DNA of 64,000 bases from Platycnemis pennipes. Its lineage: Eukaryota; Arthropoda; Insecta; Odonata; Platycnemididae. Location of the stretch: the NCBI GenBank assembly GCA_933228895.1, contig OW121858.1:34743859-34807858 (forward strand), written 5' to 3'. Below, one piece after another: positions 9,254-22,200 of this stretch. How positions within the stretch are numbered: position 1 is the first letter of the stretch; the number at the start of each line of letters is the position of its first letter. The position numbers and the translations under genes were made by a program. The notes under the pieces are model-generated. The model searched no databases, was not told where the DNA came from, and saw only the letters and a list, made by a program, of their open reading frames with translations.

Positions 9254-12200
9254 CATAGCAATGAAGGACTAAAATGAAATGGTTTGTGAGTTATATCACT
9301 TTTCCCTGGGGGAACTAATTAGTACTCATCGTGGAAAAGGTCGACCTACATTATCCCTCAAGAACAAGAAAAGTTTCTTAATTAAAGGAAGTCTTTGGTT
9401 AGTTTGTAATTTTAAGCAGAATAATGCACACTCTTGGGACGCATAGCAATGAAGGCCTAAAATGAAATGGTTTGTGAGTTATTTCACTTTTTCCTAGAGG
9501 AACTAATTAGTACTCATCGTGGAAAGGGTCGACCTACATGATCCGTCAAGAACAAGAAAAATTTCTTATTTAAAGTGAGTCTTTGGTTGGCTTGTAATTT
9601 TAAGCAGAATTAAGCACTCTCCTGAAGACGCATAGCAATGAAGGACTAAAATGAAATGGTTTGTGAGTTATTTCACTTTTCCCGCAGGGGAACTAAATAG
9701 TACTCATCGTGGAAAGGGTCGATCTACATGATCCCTCAAGAATAAGAAAATTTTCTTATTTAAAGGAAGTCTTTGGTTAGTTTGTAATTTTAAGCAGAAT
9801 TATGCACTCTCCTGGAGACGCATAGCAATGAAGGACTAAAATGAAATGGTTTGTGAGTTATTTCACTTTTCCTCAGGGGAACTAATTAGTATTCATCGTG
9901 GAAATGGTCGACCTACATGATCCCTCAAGAACAAGTAAATTTTCTTATTTAAAGGAAGTTTTGGTTAGTTTGTTATTTTAAGCCGAATAATGCACTCTCA
10001 CGGAGACGCATAGCAATGAAGGACTAAAATGAAATGGTTTGTGAGTTATTTCACTTTTCCCTAGGGGAACTAATTAGTACTCATCGTGGAAAGGGTCGAC
10101 CTACATGATCCCTCAAGAACAAGAAAATTTTCTTATTTAAAGGAGATCTTTGGTTAGTTTGTAATTTTTAGGCAGAATAAAGCACTCTCCTGGAGACGCA
10201 TAGCAATGAAGGACTAAAATGAAATGGTTTGTGAGTTATTTCACTTTTCCCTAGGGGAACTAATTAGTACTCATCGTGGAAACGGTCGACCTACATGATC
10301 CCTCAAGTACAAGAAAATGTTCTTATTTAAAGGAAGTCTTTGGTTAGTTTGTAATTTTATGCAGAAAAAAGCACTATCCTGGTAACGCATAGCAATGAAG
10401 GACTAAAATGAAATGGTTTGTGAGTTATTTCACTTTTCCCAAGGGGAACTAATTAGTACTCATCGTGGAAAGGGTCGACCTACATGATCCCTCAGGAACA
10501 AGAAAATTTTCTTATTTAAAGGAAGTCTTTGGTTAGTTTGTAATTTTAAGCAGAATTACGCACTCTCCGCGAGACGCATAGCAATGAAGGAATAAAATGA
10601 AATGGTTTGTGAGTGATTTCACTTTTCCCTAGGGGAACTAATCAGTACTCATCGTGGAAAGGGTCGACCTTCATGATCCCTCAAGAACAAGAAAATTTTC
10701 TTATTTAAAGGGAGTCTTTGGTTGGCCTGTAATTTTAAGCAGAATTAAGCACTCTCCTGGAGACGCATAGCAATGAAGGCCTAAAATGAAATGGTTTGTG
10801 AGTTATTTCACTTTTCCCTAAGAGAACTAATAAGTACTCATCGTGGAAAGGGTCGACCTACATGATCCCTCAAGAACAAGAAAATGTTCTTATTTAAAGG
10901 AAGTCTTTGGTTAGTTTGTAATTTTATGCAGAATAAACCACTCTCCTGGTAACGCATAGCAATGAAGGACTAAAATGAAATGGTTTGTGAGTTATTTCAC
11001 TTTTTCCTAGAGGAACTAATTAGTACTCATCGTGGAAAGGGTCGACCTACATGATCCGTCAAGAACAAGAAAAATTTCTTATTTAAAGTGAGTCTTTGGT
11101 TGGCTTGTAATTTTAAGCAGAATTAAGCACTCTCCTGAAGACGCATAGCAATGAAGGACTAAAATGAAATGGTTTGTGAGTTATTTCACTTTTCTATAGG
11201 GGAACTAATTAGTACTCATCGTGGAAAGGGTCGACCTACATGATCCTTCAAGAACAAGAAAATTTTCTTATTTAAAGGAAGTCTTTGGTTAGTTTGTAAT
11301 TTTAAGCAGAATTAAGCACTCTCCTGGAGACGCATAGCAATGAAGGACTAAAATGAAATGGTTTGTGAGTTATTTCACTTTTCCCGCAGGGGAACTAAAT
11401 AGTACTCATCGTCGAAAGGGTCGATCTACATGATCCCTCAAGAATAAGAAAATTTTCTTATTTAAAGGAAGTCTTTGGTTAGTTTGTAATTTTAAGCAGA
11501 ATTATGCACTCTCCTGGAGACGCATAGCAATGAAGGACTAAAATGAAATGGTTTGTGAGTTATTTCACTTTTCCTCAGGGGAACTAATTAGTATTCATCG
11601 TGGAAATGGTCGACCTACATGATCCCTCAAGAACAAGTAAATTTTCTTATTTAAAGGAAGTTTTGGTTAGTTTGTAATTTTAAGCCGAATAATGCACTCT
11701 CACGGAGACGCATAGCAATGAAGGACTAAAATGAAATGGTTTGTGAGTTATTTCACTTTTCCCTAGGGGAACTAATAAGTACTCATCGTGGAAAGGGTCG
11801 ACCTACATGATCCCTCAAGAACAAGAAAATTTTCTTATTTAAAGGAGATCTTTGGTTAGTTTGTAATTTTAAGCAGAATAAAGCACTCTCCTGGAGACGC
11901 ATAGCAATGAAGGACTAAAATGAAATGGTTTTTGAGTTATTTCACTTTTCCCTAGGGGAACTAATTAGTACTCATCGTGGAAAGGGTCGACCTACATGAT
12001 CCCTCAGGAACAAGAAAATTTTCTTATTTAAAGGAAGTCTTTGGTTAGTTTGTAATTTTAAGTAGAATTAAGCACTCTCCTGGAGACGCATAGCAATGAA
12101 GGACTAAAATGAAATGGTTTGTGAGTTATTTCACTTTTCCCTAGGAGAACTAATTAGTAGTCATCGTGGAAAGGGTCGACCAACATAATTTCTCAAGAAC

Positions 12201-14545
12201 AAGAAAATTTTCTTATTTAAAGGAAGTCTTTGGTTAGTTTGTAATTTTAAGCAGAATTACGCACTCTCCTGGAGACGCATAGCAATGAAGGAATAAAATG
12301 AAATGGTTTGTGAGTAATTTCACTTTTCCCTAGGGGAACTAATCAGTACTCATCGTGGAAAGGGTCGACCTACATGATCCCTCAAGAACAAGAAAATTTT
12401 CTTATTTAAAGGTAGTCTTTGGTTGCTTGTAATTTTAAGCAGAATTAAGCACTCTCCTGGAGACGCATAGCAGTGAAGGACTAAAATGAAATGGTTTGTG
12501 AGTTATTTCACTTTTCCCTAGGGGAACTAATTAGTACTCATCGTGGAAAGTGTCGACCTACATGATCCCTCAAGAACAAGAAAATTTTCTTATTTAAAGG
12601 GAGTCTTTGGTTGGCTTGTAATTTTAAGCAGAATTAAGCACTCTCCTGGAGACGCATAGCAATGAAGGCCTAAAATGAAATGGTTTGTGAGTTATTTCAC
12701 TTTTCCCTAAGAGAACTAATAAGTACTCATCGTGGAAAGGGTCGACCTACATGATCCCATAAGAACAAGAAAATTTTCTTATTTGAAGGGAGTCTTTGGT
12801 TGGCTTGTATTTTTAAGAAAAATTAAGCACTCTCCTGATGACGCATAGCAATGAAGGACTAAAATGAAATGGTTTGTGAGTTATTTCATTTTTCCCTAGG
12901 GGAACTTATTAGTACTCATCGTGGAAAGGGTCGACCTACATGATCCCTCAGAAACAAGAAAATTTTCTTATTTAAAGGAAGTCTTTGTTTAGTTTGTAAT
13001 TTTAAGCAGAATAAAGCACTCTCCTGGAGACGCATAGCAATGAAGGACTAAAATGAAATGATTTGTGAGTTATTTCACTTTTCCCTAGAGGAACTAATTA
13101 GTACTCATCGTGGAAAGGGTCGACCTACATGATCCCTCAAGAACAAGAAAATTTTCTTATTTGAAGGAAGTCTTTGGTTTGTTTGTAATTTTAAGCAGAA
13201 TTAAGCACTCTCCTGGAGACGCATAGCAATGAAGGACTAAAATGAAATTGTTTGTGAGTTATTTCACTTTTCCCTAAGGGAACTAATTAGTACTCATCGT
13301 GGAAAGGGTCGACCTACATGATCCCTCAAGAACAAGAAAATTTTTTTATTTAAAGGAAGTCTTTGGTTAGTTTGTAATTTTAAGCAAAATAATGCACTCT
13401 CCTGGAGACGCATAGCAATGAAGGACTAAAATGAATTGTTTTGTGAGTTATTTCACTTTTCCCTAGGGGAACTAATTAGTACTCATCGTGGAAAGGGTCG
13501 ACCTACATGATCCCTCAAGAACAAGAAAATTTTCTTATTTAAAGGGAGTCTTTGGTTGGCTTGTAATTTTAAGCAGAATTAAGCTCTCTCCTGGAGACGC
13601 ATAGCAATGAAGGACTAAAATGATATAATTTGTAGGTTATTTCACTTTTTCCTAGGGGAACTAATAAGTACTCATCGTGGAAACGGTCGACCTACATGAT
13701 TCCTTTTGGACAAGAAAATTTTCTTATTTAAAGGAAGTCTTTGGTTAGTTTGTAATATTAAGCAAAATAAAGCACTCTCCTGGAGACGCATAGCAATGAA
13801 GGACTAAAATGAAATGGTTTGTGAGTTATTTCACTTTTCCCTAGGTGAACTAATTAGTACTCATCGTGGAAAGGGTCGACCTACATGATCCCTCAAGAAC
13901 AAGAAAATTTTCTTATTTAAAGGAAGTCTTTGGTTAGTTTGTAATTTTAAGCAGAATAATGCACACTCTTGGAGACGCATAGCAATGAAGGACTAAAATG
14001 AAATGGTTTGTGAGTTATTTCACTTTTTCCTAGAGGAACTAATAAGTACTCATCGTGGAAAGGGTCGACCTACATGCTCCCTCAAGAACAAGAAAATTTT
14101 CTTATTTAAAAGAAGTCCTTGGTTTGTTTGTAATTTTAAGCAGAATTAAGCACTCTCCTGGAGACGCATAGCAATGAAGGACTAAAATGAATAGGTTTGT
14201 GAGTTATTTCACTTTTCCCCCATGGGAACTATTTAGTACTCATCGTGGAAAGGGTCGACCTACATGATCCCTCAAGAATAAGAAAATTTTCTTATTTTAA
14301 GGAAGTCTTTGGTTAGTTTGTAATTTTAAGCAGAATTAAGCACTCTCCTGGAGACGCAAAGCAATGAAGGACTAAAATGAAATGGTTAGTGAGTTATTTC
14401 ACTTTTCCCTAGGGGAAATAATTAGTACTCATCGTGGAATGGGTCGACCTACATGATCCCTCAAGAACAAGAAAATTTTCTTATTAAAAGGAAGTATTTG
14501 GTTAGTTTGTAATTTTAAGCAGAATTAAGCACTCTCCTGGAGACG
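9254..14545 (+). repeat. Array segment 3: 28-monomer run
   Basis: It runs 5,292 bp from V1 to V1. It contains the V4-V5-V6 series twice (9,631 on and 11,331 on), the gaataaaatg and ccctaagag monomers twice, and a set of poorly repeated monomers between 12,654 and 13,976. These include one with gattccttttggacaag near 13,700 and one with cttgtatttttaagaaaaat near 12,810. This is the most heterogeneous stretch of the window. Confidence 0.82.
14167..14356 (+). repeat. V34 monomer (first copy)
   Basis: Markers are atgaataggtttg, ttcccccatgggaac in the pocket, actatttag, caagaataag and cttattttaagg. CCCATGGG replaces the usual CCCTAGGG. Further copies start at 19,834, 38,684, 40,763, 44,164 and 50,773. 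Confidence 0.87.
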
Positions 14546-14733
14546 CATAGCAATGAAGGACTAAAATGAAATGGTTTGTGAGTTATATCACTTTTCCCTG
14601 GGGGAACTAATTATACTCATCGTGGAAAAGGTCGACCTACTTGATCCCTCAAGAACAAGAAAAGTTTATTATTTAAAGGAAGTCTTTGGTTAGTTTGTAA
14701 TTTTAAGCAGAATTAAGCACTCTCCTGTAGACG

Positions 14734-14921
14734 CATAGAAATGAATGACTAAAATGAAATAGTTTGTGAGTTATTTCACTTTTCCCTAGGTGAACTAATT
14801 AGTACTCATCGTAGAAAGGGTCGACCTACATGATCCTTCAAGAACAAGAAAATTTTCTTATTTAAAAGAAGTCTTTGGTTAGTTTGTAATTTTAAGCAGA
14901 ATAATGCACACTCTTGGGACG
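14734..14921 (+). repeat. V28 monomer (first copy)
   Basis: Markers are the upstream ctgtagacg junction, atgaaatagtttg, ccctaggtgaac, catcgtagaaag, gatccttcaag and a V1-like tail aataatgcacactcttggga. It stands between V1 and V2. Copies follow the V1 monomers at 20,213, 26,592 and 61,918 but not those at 22,480, 28,859 or 32,638. Confidence 0.85.
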
Positions 14922-16433
14922 CATAGCAATGAATGCCTAAAATGAAATGGTTTGTGAGTTATTTCACTTTTTCCTAGAGGAACTAACTAGTACTCATCGT
15001 GGAAAGGGTCGACCTACATGATCCGTCAAGAACAAGAAAAATTTCTTATTTAAAGTGAGTCTTCGGTTGGCTTGTAATTTTAAGCAGAATTAAGCACTCT
15101 CCTGAAGACGCATAGCAATGAAGGACTAAAATGAAATGGTTTGTAAGTTATCTCACTTTTCTATACGGGAACTAATTAGTACTCATCGTGGAAAGGGTCG
15201 ACCTACATGATCCCTCAAGAACAAGAAAATTTTCTTATTTAAAGGAAGTCTTTGGTTAGTTTGTAATTTTAAGCAGAATTAAGCACTCTCCTGGAGACGC
15301 ATAGCAATGAAGGACTAAAATGAAATGGTTTGTGAGTTATTTCACTTTTCCCGCAGGGGAACTAAATAGTACTCATCGTGGAAAGGGTCGATCTACATGA
15401 TCCCTCAAGAATAAGAAAATTTTCTTATTTAAAGGAAGTCTATGGTTAGTTTGTAATTTTAAGCAGAATTATGCACTCTCCTGGAGACGCATAGCAATGA
15501 AGGACTAAAATGAAATGGTTTGTGAGTTATTTCACTTTTCCTCAGGGGAACTAATTAGTATTCATCGTGGAAATGGTCGACCTACATGATCCCTCAAGAA
15601 CAAGTAAATTTTCTTATTTAAAGGAAGTTTTGGTTAGTTTGTAATTTTAAGCCGAATAATGCACTCTCACGGAGACGCATAGCAATGAAGGACTAAAATG
15701 AAATGGTTTGTGAGTTATTTCACTTTTCCCTAGGGGAACTAATTAGTACTCATCGTGGAAAGGGTCGACCTACATGATCCCTCAAGAACAAGAAAATTTT
15801 CTTATTTAAAGGAGATCTTTGGTTAGTTTGTAATTTTAAGCAGAATAAAGCACTCTCCTGGAGACGCATAGCAATGAAGGACTAAAATGAAATGGTTAGT
15901 GAGTTATTTCACTTTTCCCTAGGGGAACTAATTAGTACTCATCGTGGAAAGGGTCGACCTACATGATCCCTCAAGAACAAGAAAATGTTCTTATTTAAAG
16001 GAAGTCTTTGGTTAGTTTGTAATTTTATGCAGAATAAAGCACTCTCCTGGTAACGCATAGCAATGAAGGACTAAAATGAAATGGTTTGTGAGTTATTTCA
16101 CTTTTCCCAAGGGAAACTAATTAGTACTTATCGTGGAAAGGGTCGACCTACATGATCCCTCAGGAACAAATAATTTTTCTTATTTAAAGGAAGTCTTTGG
16201 TTAGTTTGTAATTTTAAGCAGAATTAAGCACTCTCCTGGAGACGCATAGCAATGAAGGACTAAAATGAAATGGTTTGTGAGTTATTTCACTTTTCCCTAG
16301 GGGAACTAATTAGTAGTCATCGTGGAAAGGGTCGACCAACATAATTTCTCAAGAACAAGAAAATTTTCTTATTTAAAGGAAGTCTTTGGTTAGTTTGTAA
16401 TTTTAAGCAGAATTAGGCACTCTCCTGGAGATG

Positions 16434-16621
16434 AAAAGCAATGAAGGACTAAAATGAAATGGTTTGTGAGTTATTTCACTTTTCCCTGGGGGAACTAATT
16501 AGTACTCATCGTGGAAAGGGTCGACCTACATGATCCCTCAAGAACAAGAAAATTTTCTTATTTAAAGGAAGTCTTTGGTTAGTTTGTAATTTTAAGCAGA
16601 ATAATGCACACTCTTGGGACG
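16434..16621 (+). repeat. Chimeric V26/V1 monomer
   Basis: It starts like V26 (gaaaagcaatg, ttatttcac), shows the V1 pocket ccctggggg, and ends with the V1 tail aataatgcacactcttggga before a V2 monomer. In the related order at 22,102-22,667, V26, V27 and V1 are three separate monomers. Here they have collapsed into one, a loss of two monomers by in-register exchange. Confidence 0.8.
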
Positions 16622-18133
16622 CATAGCAATGAAGGCCTTAAATGAAATGGTTTGTGAGTTATTTCACTTTTTCCTAGAGGAACTAATTAGTACTCATCGT
16701 GGAAAGGGTCGACCTACATGATCCGTCAAGAACAAGAAAAATTTCTTATTTAAAGTGAGTCTTTGGTTGGCTTGTAATTTTAAGCAGAATTAAGCACTCT
16801 CCTGAAGACGCATAGCAATGAAGGACTAAAATGAAATGGTTTGTGAGTTATTTCACTTTTCTATAGGGGAACTAATTAGTACTCATCGTGAAAAGGGTCG
16901 ACCTACATGATCCCTCAAGAACAAGAAAATTTTCTTATTTAAAGGAAGTCTTTGGTTAGTTTGTAATTTTAAGCAGAATTAAGCACTCTATTGGAGACGC
17001 ATAGCAATGAAGGACTAAAATGAAATGGTTTGTGAGTTATTTCACTTTTCCCGCAGGGGAACTAAATAGTACTCATCGTGGAAAGGGTCGATCTACATGA
17101 TCCCTCAAGAATAAGAAAATTTTCTTATTTAAAGGAAGTCTTTGGTTAGTTTGTAATTTTAAGCAGAATTATGCACTCTCCTGGAGACGCATAGCAATGA
17201 AGGACTAAAATGAAATGGTTTGTGAGTTATTTCACATTTCCTCAGGGGAACTAATTAGTATTCATCGTGGAAATGGTCGACCTACATGATCCCTCAAGAA
17301 CAAGTAAATTTTCTTATTTAAAGGAAGTTTTGGTTAGTTTGTAATTTTAAGCCGAATAATGCACTCTCACGGAGACGCATAGCAATGAAGGACTAAAATG
17401 AAATGGTTTGTGAGTTATTTCACTTTTCCCTAGGGGAACTAATTAGTACTCATCGTGGAAAGGGTCGACCTACATGATCCCTCAAGAACAAGAAAATTTT
17501 CTTATTTAAAGGAGATCTTTGGTTAGTTTGTAATTTTAAACAGAATAAAGCACTCTCCTGGAGACGCATAGCAATGAAGGACTAAAATGAAATGGTTTGT
17601 GAGTTATTTCACTTTTCCCTAGGGGAACTAATTAGTACTCATCGTGGAAAGGGTCGACCTACATGATCCCTCAAGAACAAGAAATTGTTCTTATTTAAGG
17701 GAAGTCTTTGGTTAGTTTGTAATTTTAAGTAGAATTAAGCACTCTCCTGGAGACGCATAGCAATGAAGGACTAAAATGAAACGGTTTGTGAGTTATTTCA
17801 CTTTTCCCTAGGGGAACTAATTAGTAGTCATCGTGGAAAGGGTCGACCAACATAATTTCTCAAGAACAAGAAAATTTTCTTATTTAAAGGAAGTATTTGG
17901 TTAGTTTGTAATTTTAAGCAGAATTAGGCACTCTCCTGGAGATGAAAAGCAATGAAGGACTAAAATGAAATGATTTGTGAGTTATTTCACTTTTCCCTAG
18001 GGGAACTAATTAGTACTCATCGTGGAAAGGGTCGACCTACATGATCCCTCAAGAACAAGAAAATTTTCTTATTTAAAGGAAGTCTTTGGTTAGTTTGTAA
18101 TTTTAAGCAGAATTAAGCACTCTCCTGGAGACA

Positions 18134-18322
18134 CATAGGTGTGAAGGACTAAAATGACATTGTTTGTGAGTTATATCACTTTTCCCTAGGGGAACTAATT
18201 AGTACTCATCGTGGAAAGGGTCGAACTACATGATCCCTCAAGAACAAGAAAATTTTCTTATTTAAAGCAAGGCTTTGGTTAGTTTGTAATTTTAAGCAGA
18301 ATAAAGCACTCTCCTGGAGACG
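18134..18322 (+). repeat. V29 monomer (first copy)
   Basis: It has the V27 start (cataggtgtgaagg, atgacattg, ttatatcac) but gaaagggtcgaactac and aaagcaaggctttgg, followed by a caaagc junction. Copies start at 23,991, 30,370, 33,771 and 34,150. Confidence 0.88.
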
Positions 18323-18512
18323 CAAAGCAATGAAGGACTAAAATGAAATGGTTTGTGAGTTATTTCCCTTTTCCCGCATGGGAACTAATTAGTACTCAAC
18401 GTGCAAAGGGTCGACCTACATGATCCCTCAAGAACAAGAAAATTTTCTTATTTAAAGGAAGTCTTTGGTTAGTTTGTAATTTTAAGCAGAATAAAGCACT
18501 CTCCTGGAGACG
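18323..18512 (+). repeat. V30 monomer (first copy)
   Basis: Markers are ttatttcccttttcccgca and actcaacgtgcaaag. At 190 bp it shares the extra base of V4. Copies follow V29 in every block; those near 30.6, 34.0 and 34.4 kb share the change gcaaagcgtcg. Confidence 0.87.
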
Positions 18513-18699
18513 CAAAGCAATGAAGGACTAAAATGAAATGGTTTGTGAGTTATTTACTTTTCCCTAGGGGAACTAATTAGTACTCATCGTGGAAAGGGTC
18601 GACCTACATGATCCCTCAAGTACAAGTAAATTTTCTTATTTAAAGGAAGTTTTGGTTAGTTTGTAATTTTAAGCAGAATAAAGCACTCTCCTGGAGACG
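18513..18699 (+). repeat. V31 monomer (first copy)
   Basis: Markers are the caaagc junction, caagtacaagtaaa and gaagttttggttag with a non-V5 tail aataaagc. This copy is 187 bp because ttatttcac is shortened to ttatttac. Confidence 0.85.
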
Positions 18700-18888
18700 C
18701 TAAGCAATGAAGGACTAAAATGAAATGGTTTGTGATTTATTTTACTTTTCCCTAGGGGAACTAATTAGTAGTCATCGTGGAAAGGGTCGACCTACATGAT
18801 CCCTCAAGAACAAGAAAATTTCCTTATTTAAAGGAAGTCTTTGGTTAGTTTGTAATTTTAAGCAGAATTAAGCACTCTCCTGGAGACG
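18700..18888 (+). repeat. V32 monomer (first copy)
   Basis: Markers are ttgtgatttattttac and tagtagtcatcg with an otherwise consensus second half. Partners follow V31 near 24.55, 30.94 and 34.72 kb. Confidence 0.84.
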
Positions 18889-19077
18889 CATAGCAATGAA
18901 GGACTAAAATGAAATGGTTTGTGAGTTATTTCACTTTTCCCTAGGGGAACTAATTAGTACTCATCGTGGAAAGGGTCGACCTACGTGATCCCTCAAGAAC
19001 AAGAAAATTTTCTTATTTAAAGGAGATCTTTGGTTTGTTTGTAATTTTATGCAGAATAAAGCACTCTCCTGGAGACG

Positions 19078-19266
19078 CATGGCAATGAATGACTAAAATG
19101 AGATTGTTTGTGAGTTATTTCACGTTTCCCTAGGGGAACTAATTAGTACTCATCGTGGAAAGGGTCGACCTACATGATCCCTCAAGAACAAGAAAATTTT
19201 CTTAATTAAACGAAGTCTTTGGTTAGTTTGTAATTTTAAGCAGAATAAAGCACTCTCCTGGAGACA
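19078..19266 (+). repeat. V33 monomer (first copy)
   Basis: Markers are catggcaatgaatgac, atgagattgtttg and cttaattaaacgaag. Copies start at 25,125, 31,504 and 35,284. The spacings 6,379 and 3,780 between the last three confirm the two block duplications. Confidence 0.88.
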
Positions 19267-22200
19267 CATAGCAATGAAGGACTAAAATGAAATGGTTTGT
19301 GAGTTATTTCACTTTTCCCTAGGGGAACTAATTAGTACTCATCGTGGAAAGGGTCGACCTACATGATCCCTCAAGAACAAGAAAATTTTCTTATTTAAAG
19401 GAGATCTTTGGTTAGTTTGTAATTTTAAGCAGAATAAAGCACTCTCCTGGAGACGCATAGCAATGAAGGACTAAAATGAAATGGTTTGTGAGTTATTTCA
19501 CTTTTCCCTAGGGGAACTAATTAGTACTCATCGTGGAAAGGGTCGACCTACATGATCCCTCAAGAACAAGAAAATTTTCTTATTTAGAGGAAGTCTTTGG
19601 TTATGTTGTAATTTTAAGCAGAATTAAGCACTCTCCTGGAGACGCATAGCAATGAAGGACTAAAATGAAATGATTTGTGAGTTATTTCACTTTTCCCTAA
19701 AGGAACTAATTAGTACTCATCGTGGAAAGGGTCGACCTACATGATCCCTCAAGAACAAGAAAATTTTCTTATTTAAAATAAGTCCTTGGTTTGTTTGTAA
19801 TTTTAAGCAGAATTAAGCACTCTCCTGGAGACGCATAGCAATGAAGGACTAAAATGAATAGGTTTGTGAGTTATTTCACTTTTCCCCCATGGGAACTATT
19901 TAGTACTCATCGTGGAAAGGGTCGACCTACATGATCCCTCAAGAATAAGAAAATTTTCTTATTTTAAGGAAGTCTTTGGTTAGTTTGTAATTTTAAGCAG
20001 AATTAAGCACTCTCCTGGAGACGCAAAGCAATGAAGGACTAAAATGAAATGGTTTGTGATTTATTTCACTTTTCCCTAGGGGAAATAATTAGTACTCATC
20101 GTGGAATGGGTCGACCTACATGATCCCTCAAGAACAAGAAAATTTTCTTATTAAAAGGAAGTATTTGGTTAGTTTGTAATTTTAAGCAGAATTAAGCACT
20201 CTCCTGGAGACGCATAGCAATGAAGGACTAAAATGAAATGGTTTGTGAGTTATATCACTTTTCCCTGGGGGAACTAATTAGTACTCATCGTGGAAAAGGT
20301 CGACCTACATGATCCCTCAAGAACAAGAAAAGTTTATTATTTAAAGGAAGTCTTTGGTTAGTTTGTATTTTTAAGCAGAATTAAGCACTCTCCTGTAGAC
20401 GCATAGCAATGAAGGACTAAAATGAAATAGTTTGTGAGTTATTTCACTTTTCCCTAGGTGAACTAATTAGTACTCATCGTAGAAAGGGTCGACCTATATG
20501 ATCCTTCAAGAACAAGAAAATTTTCTTATTTAAAGGAAGTCTTTGGTTAGTTTGTAATTTTAAGCAGAATAATGCACACTCTTGGGACGCATAGCAATGA
20601 AGGCCTAAAATGAAATGGTTTGTGAGTTATTTCACTTTTTCCTAGAGGAACTAATTAGTACTCACCTTGGAAAGGGTCGACCTACATGATCCGTCAAGAA
20701 CAAGAAAAATTTCTTATTTAAAGTGAGTCTTTGGTTGGCTTGTAATTTTAAGCAGAATTAAGCACTCTCCTGAAGACGCATAGCAATGAAGGACTAAAAT
20801 GAAATGGTTTGTAAGTTATCTCACTTTTCTATAGGGGAACTAATTAGTACTCATCGTGGAAAGGGTCGACCTACATGATCCCTCAAGAACAAGAAAATTT
20901 TCTTATTTAAAGGAAGTCTTTGGTTAGTTTGTAATTTTAAGCAGAATTAAGCACTCTCCTGGAGACGCATAGCAATGAAGGACTAAAATGAAATGGTTTG
21001 TGAGTTATTTCACTTTTCCCGCAGGGGAACTAAATAGTACTCATCGTGGAAAGGGTCGATCTACATGATCCCTCAAGAATAAGAAAATTTTCTTATTTAA
21101 AGGAAGTCTTTGGTTAGTTTGTAATTTTAAGCAGAATTAAGCACTCTCCTGGAGACGCATAGCAATGAAGGACTAAAATGAAATGGTTTGTGAGTTATTT
21201 CACTTTTCCTCAGGGGAACTAATTAGTATTCATCGTGGAAATGGTCGACCTACATGATCCCTCAAGAACAAGTAAATTTTCTTATTTAAAGGAAGTTTTG
21301 GTTAGTTTGTAATTTTAAGCCGAATAATGCACTCTCACGGAGACGCATAGCAATGAAGGACTAAAATGAAATGGTTTGTGAGTTATTTCACTTTTCCCTA
21401 GGGGAACTAATTAGTACTCATCGTGGAAAGGGTCGACCTACATGATCCCTCAAGAACAAGAAAATTTTCTTATTTAAAGGAGATCTTTGGTTAGTTTGTA
21501 ATTTTAAGCAGAATAAAGCACTCTCCTGGAGACGCATAGCAATGAAGGACTAAAATGAAATGGTTTGTGAGTTATTTCACTTTTCCCTAGGGGAACTAAT
21601 TAGTACTCATCGTGGAAAGGGTCGACCTACATGATCCCTCAAGAACAAGAAAATGTTCTTATTTAAAGGAAGTCTTTGGTTAGTTTGTAATTTTATGCAG
21701 AATAAACCACTCTCCTGGTAACGCATAGCAATGAAGGACTAAAATGAAATGGTTTGTGAGTTATTTCACTTTTCCCAAGGGGAACTAATTAGTACTCATC
21801 GTGGAAAGGGTCGACCTACATGATCCCTCAGGAACAAGAAAATTTTCTTATTTAAAGGAAGTCTTTGGTTAGTTTGTAATTTTAAGCAGAATTAAGCACT
21901 CTCCTGGAGACGCATAGCAATGAAGGACTAAAATGAAATGGTTTGTGAGTTATTTCACTTTTCCCTAGGGGAACTAATTAGTAGTCATCGTGGAAAGGGT
22001 CGACCAACATAATTTCTCCAGAACAAGAAAATTTTCTTATTTAAAGGAAGTCTTTGGTTAGTTTGTAATTTTAAGCAGAATTAGGCACTCTCCTGGAGAT
22101 GAAAAGCAATGAAGGACTAAAATGAAATGGTTTGTGAGTTATTTCACTTTTCCCTAGGGGAACTAATTAGTACTCATCGTGGAAAGGGTCGACCTACATG

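Larger units (their letters stand above)
14546..20212 (+). repeat. Array segment 4: 30-monomer run
   Basis: V1 (14,546) to V1 (20,213) is 5,667 bp. It opens with V1, V28, V2, V3, V4, V5, V6, the same order as at 20,213, 26,592 and 61,918. It then repeats V2-V6 after a chimeric monomer at 16,434, and continues with V29-V33, which recur three more times downstream. Confidence 0.86.
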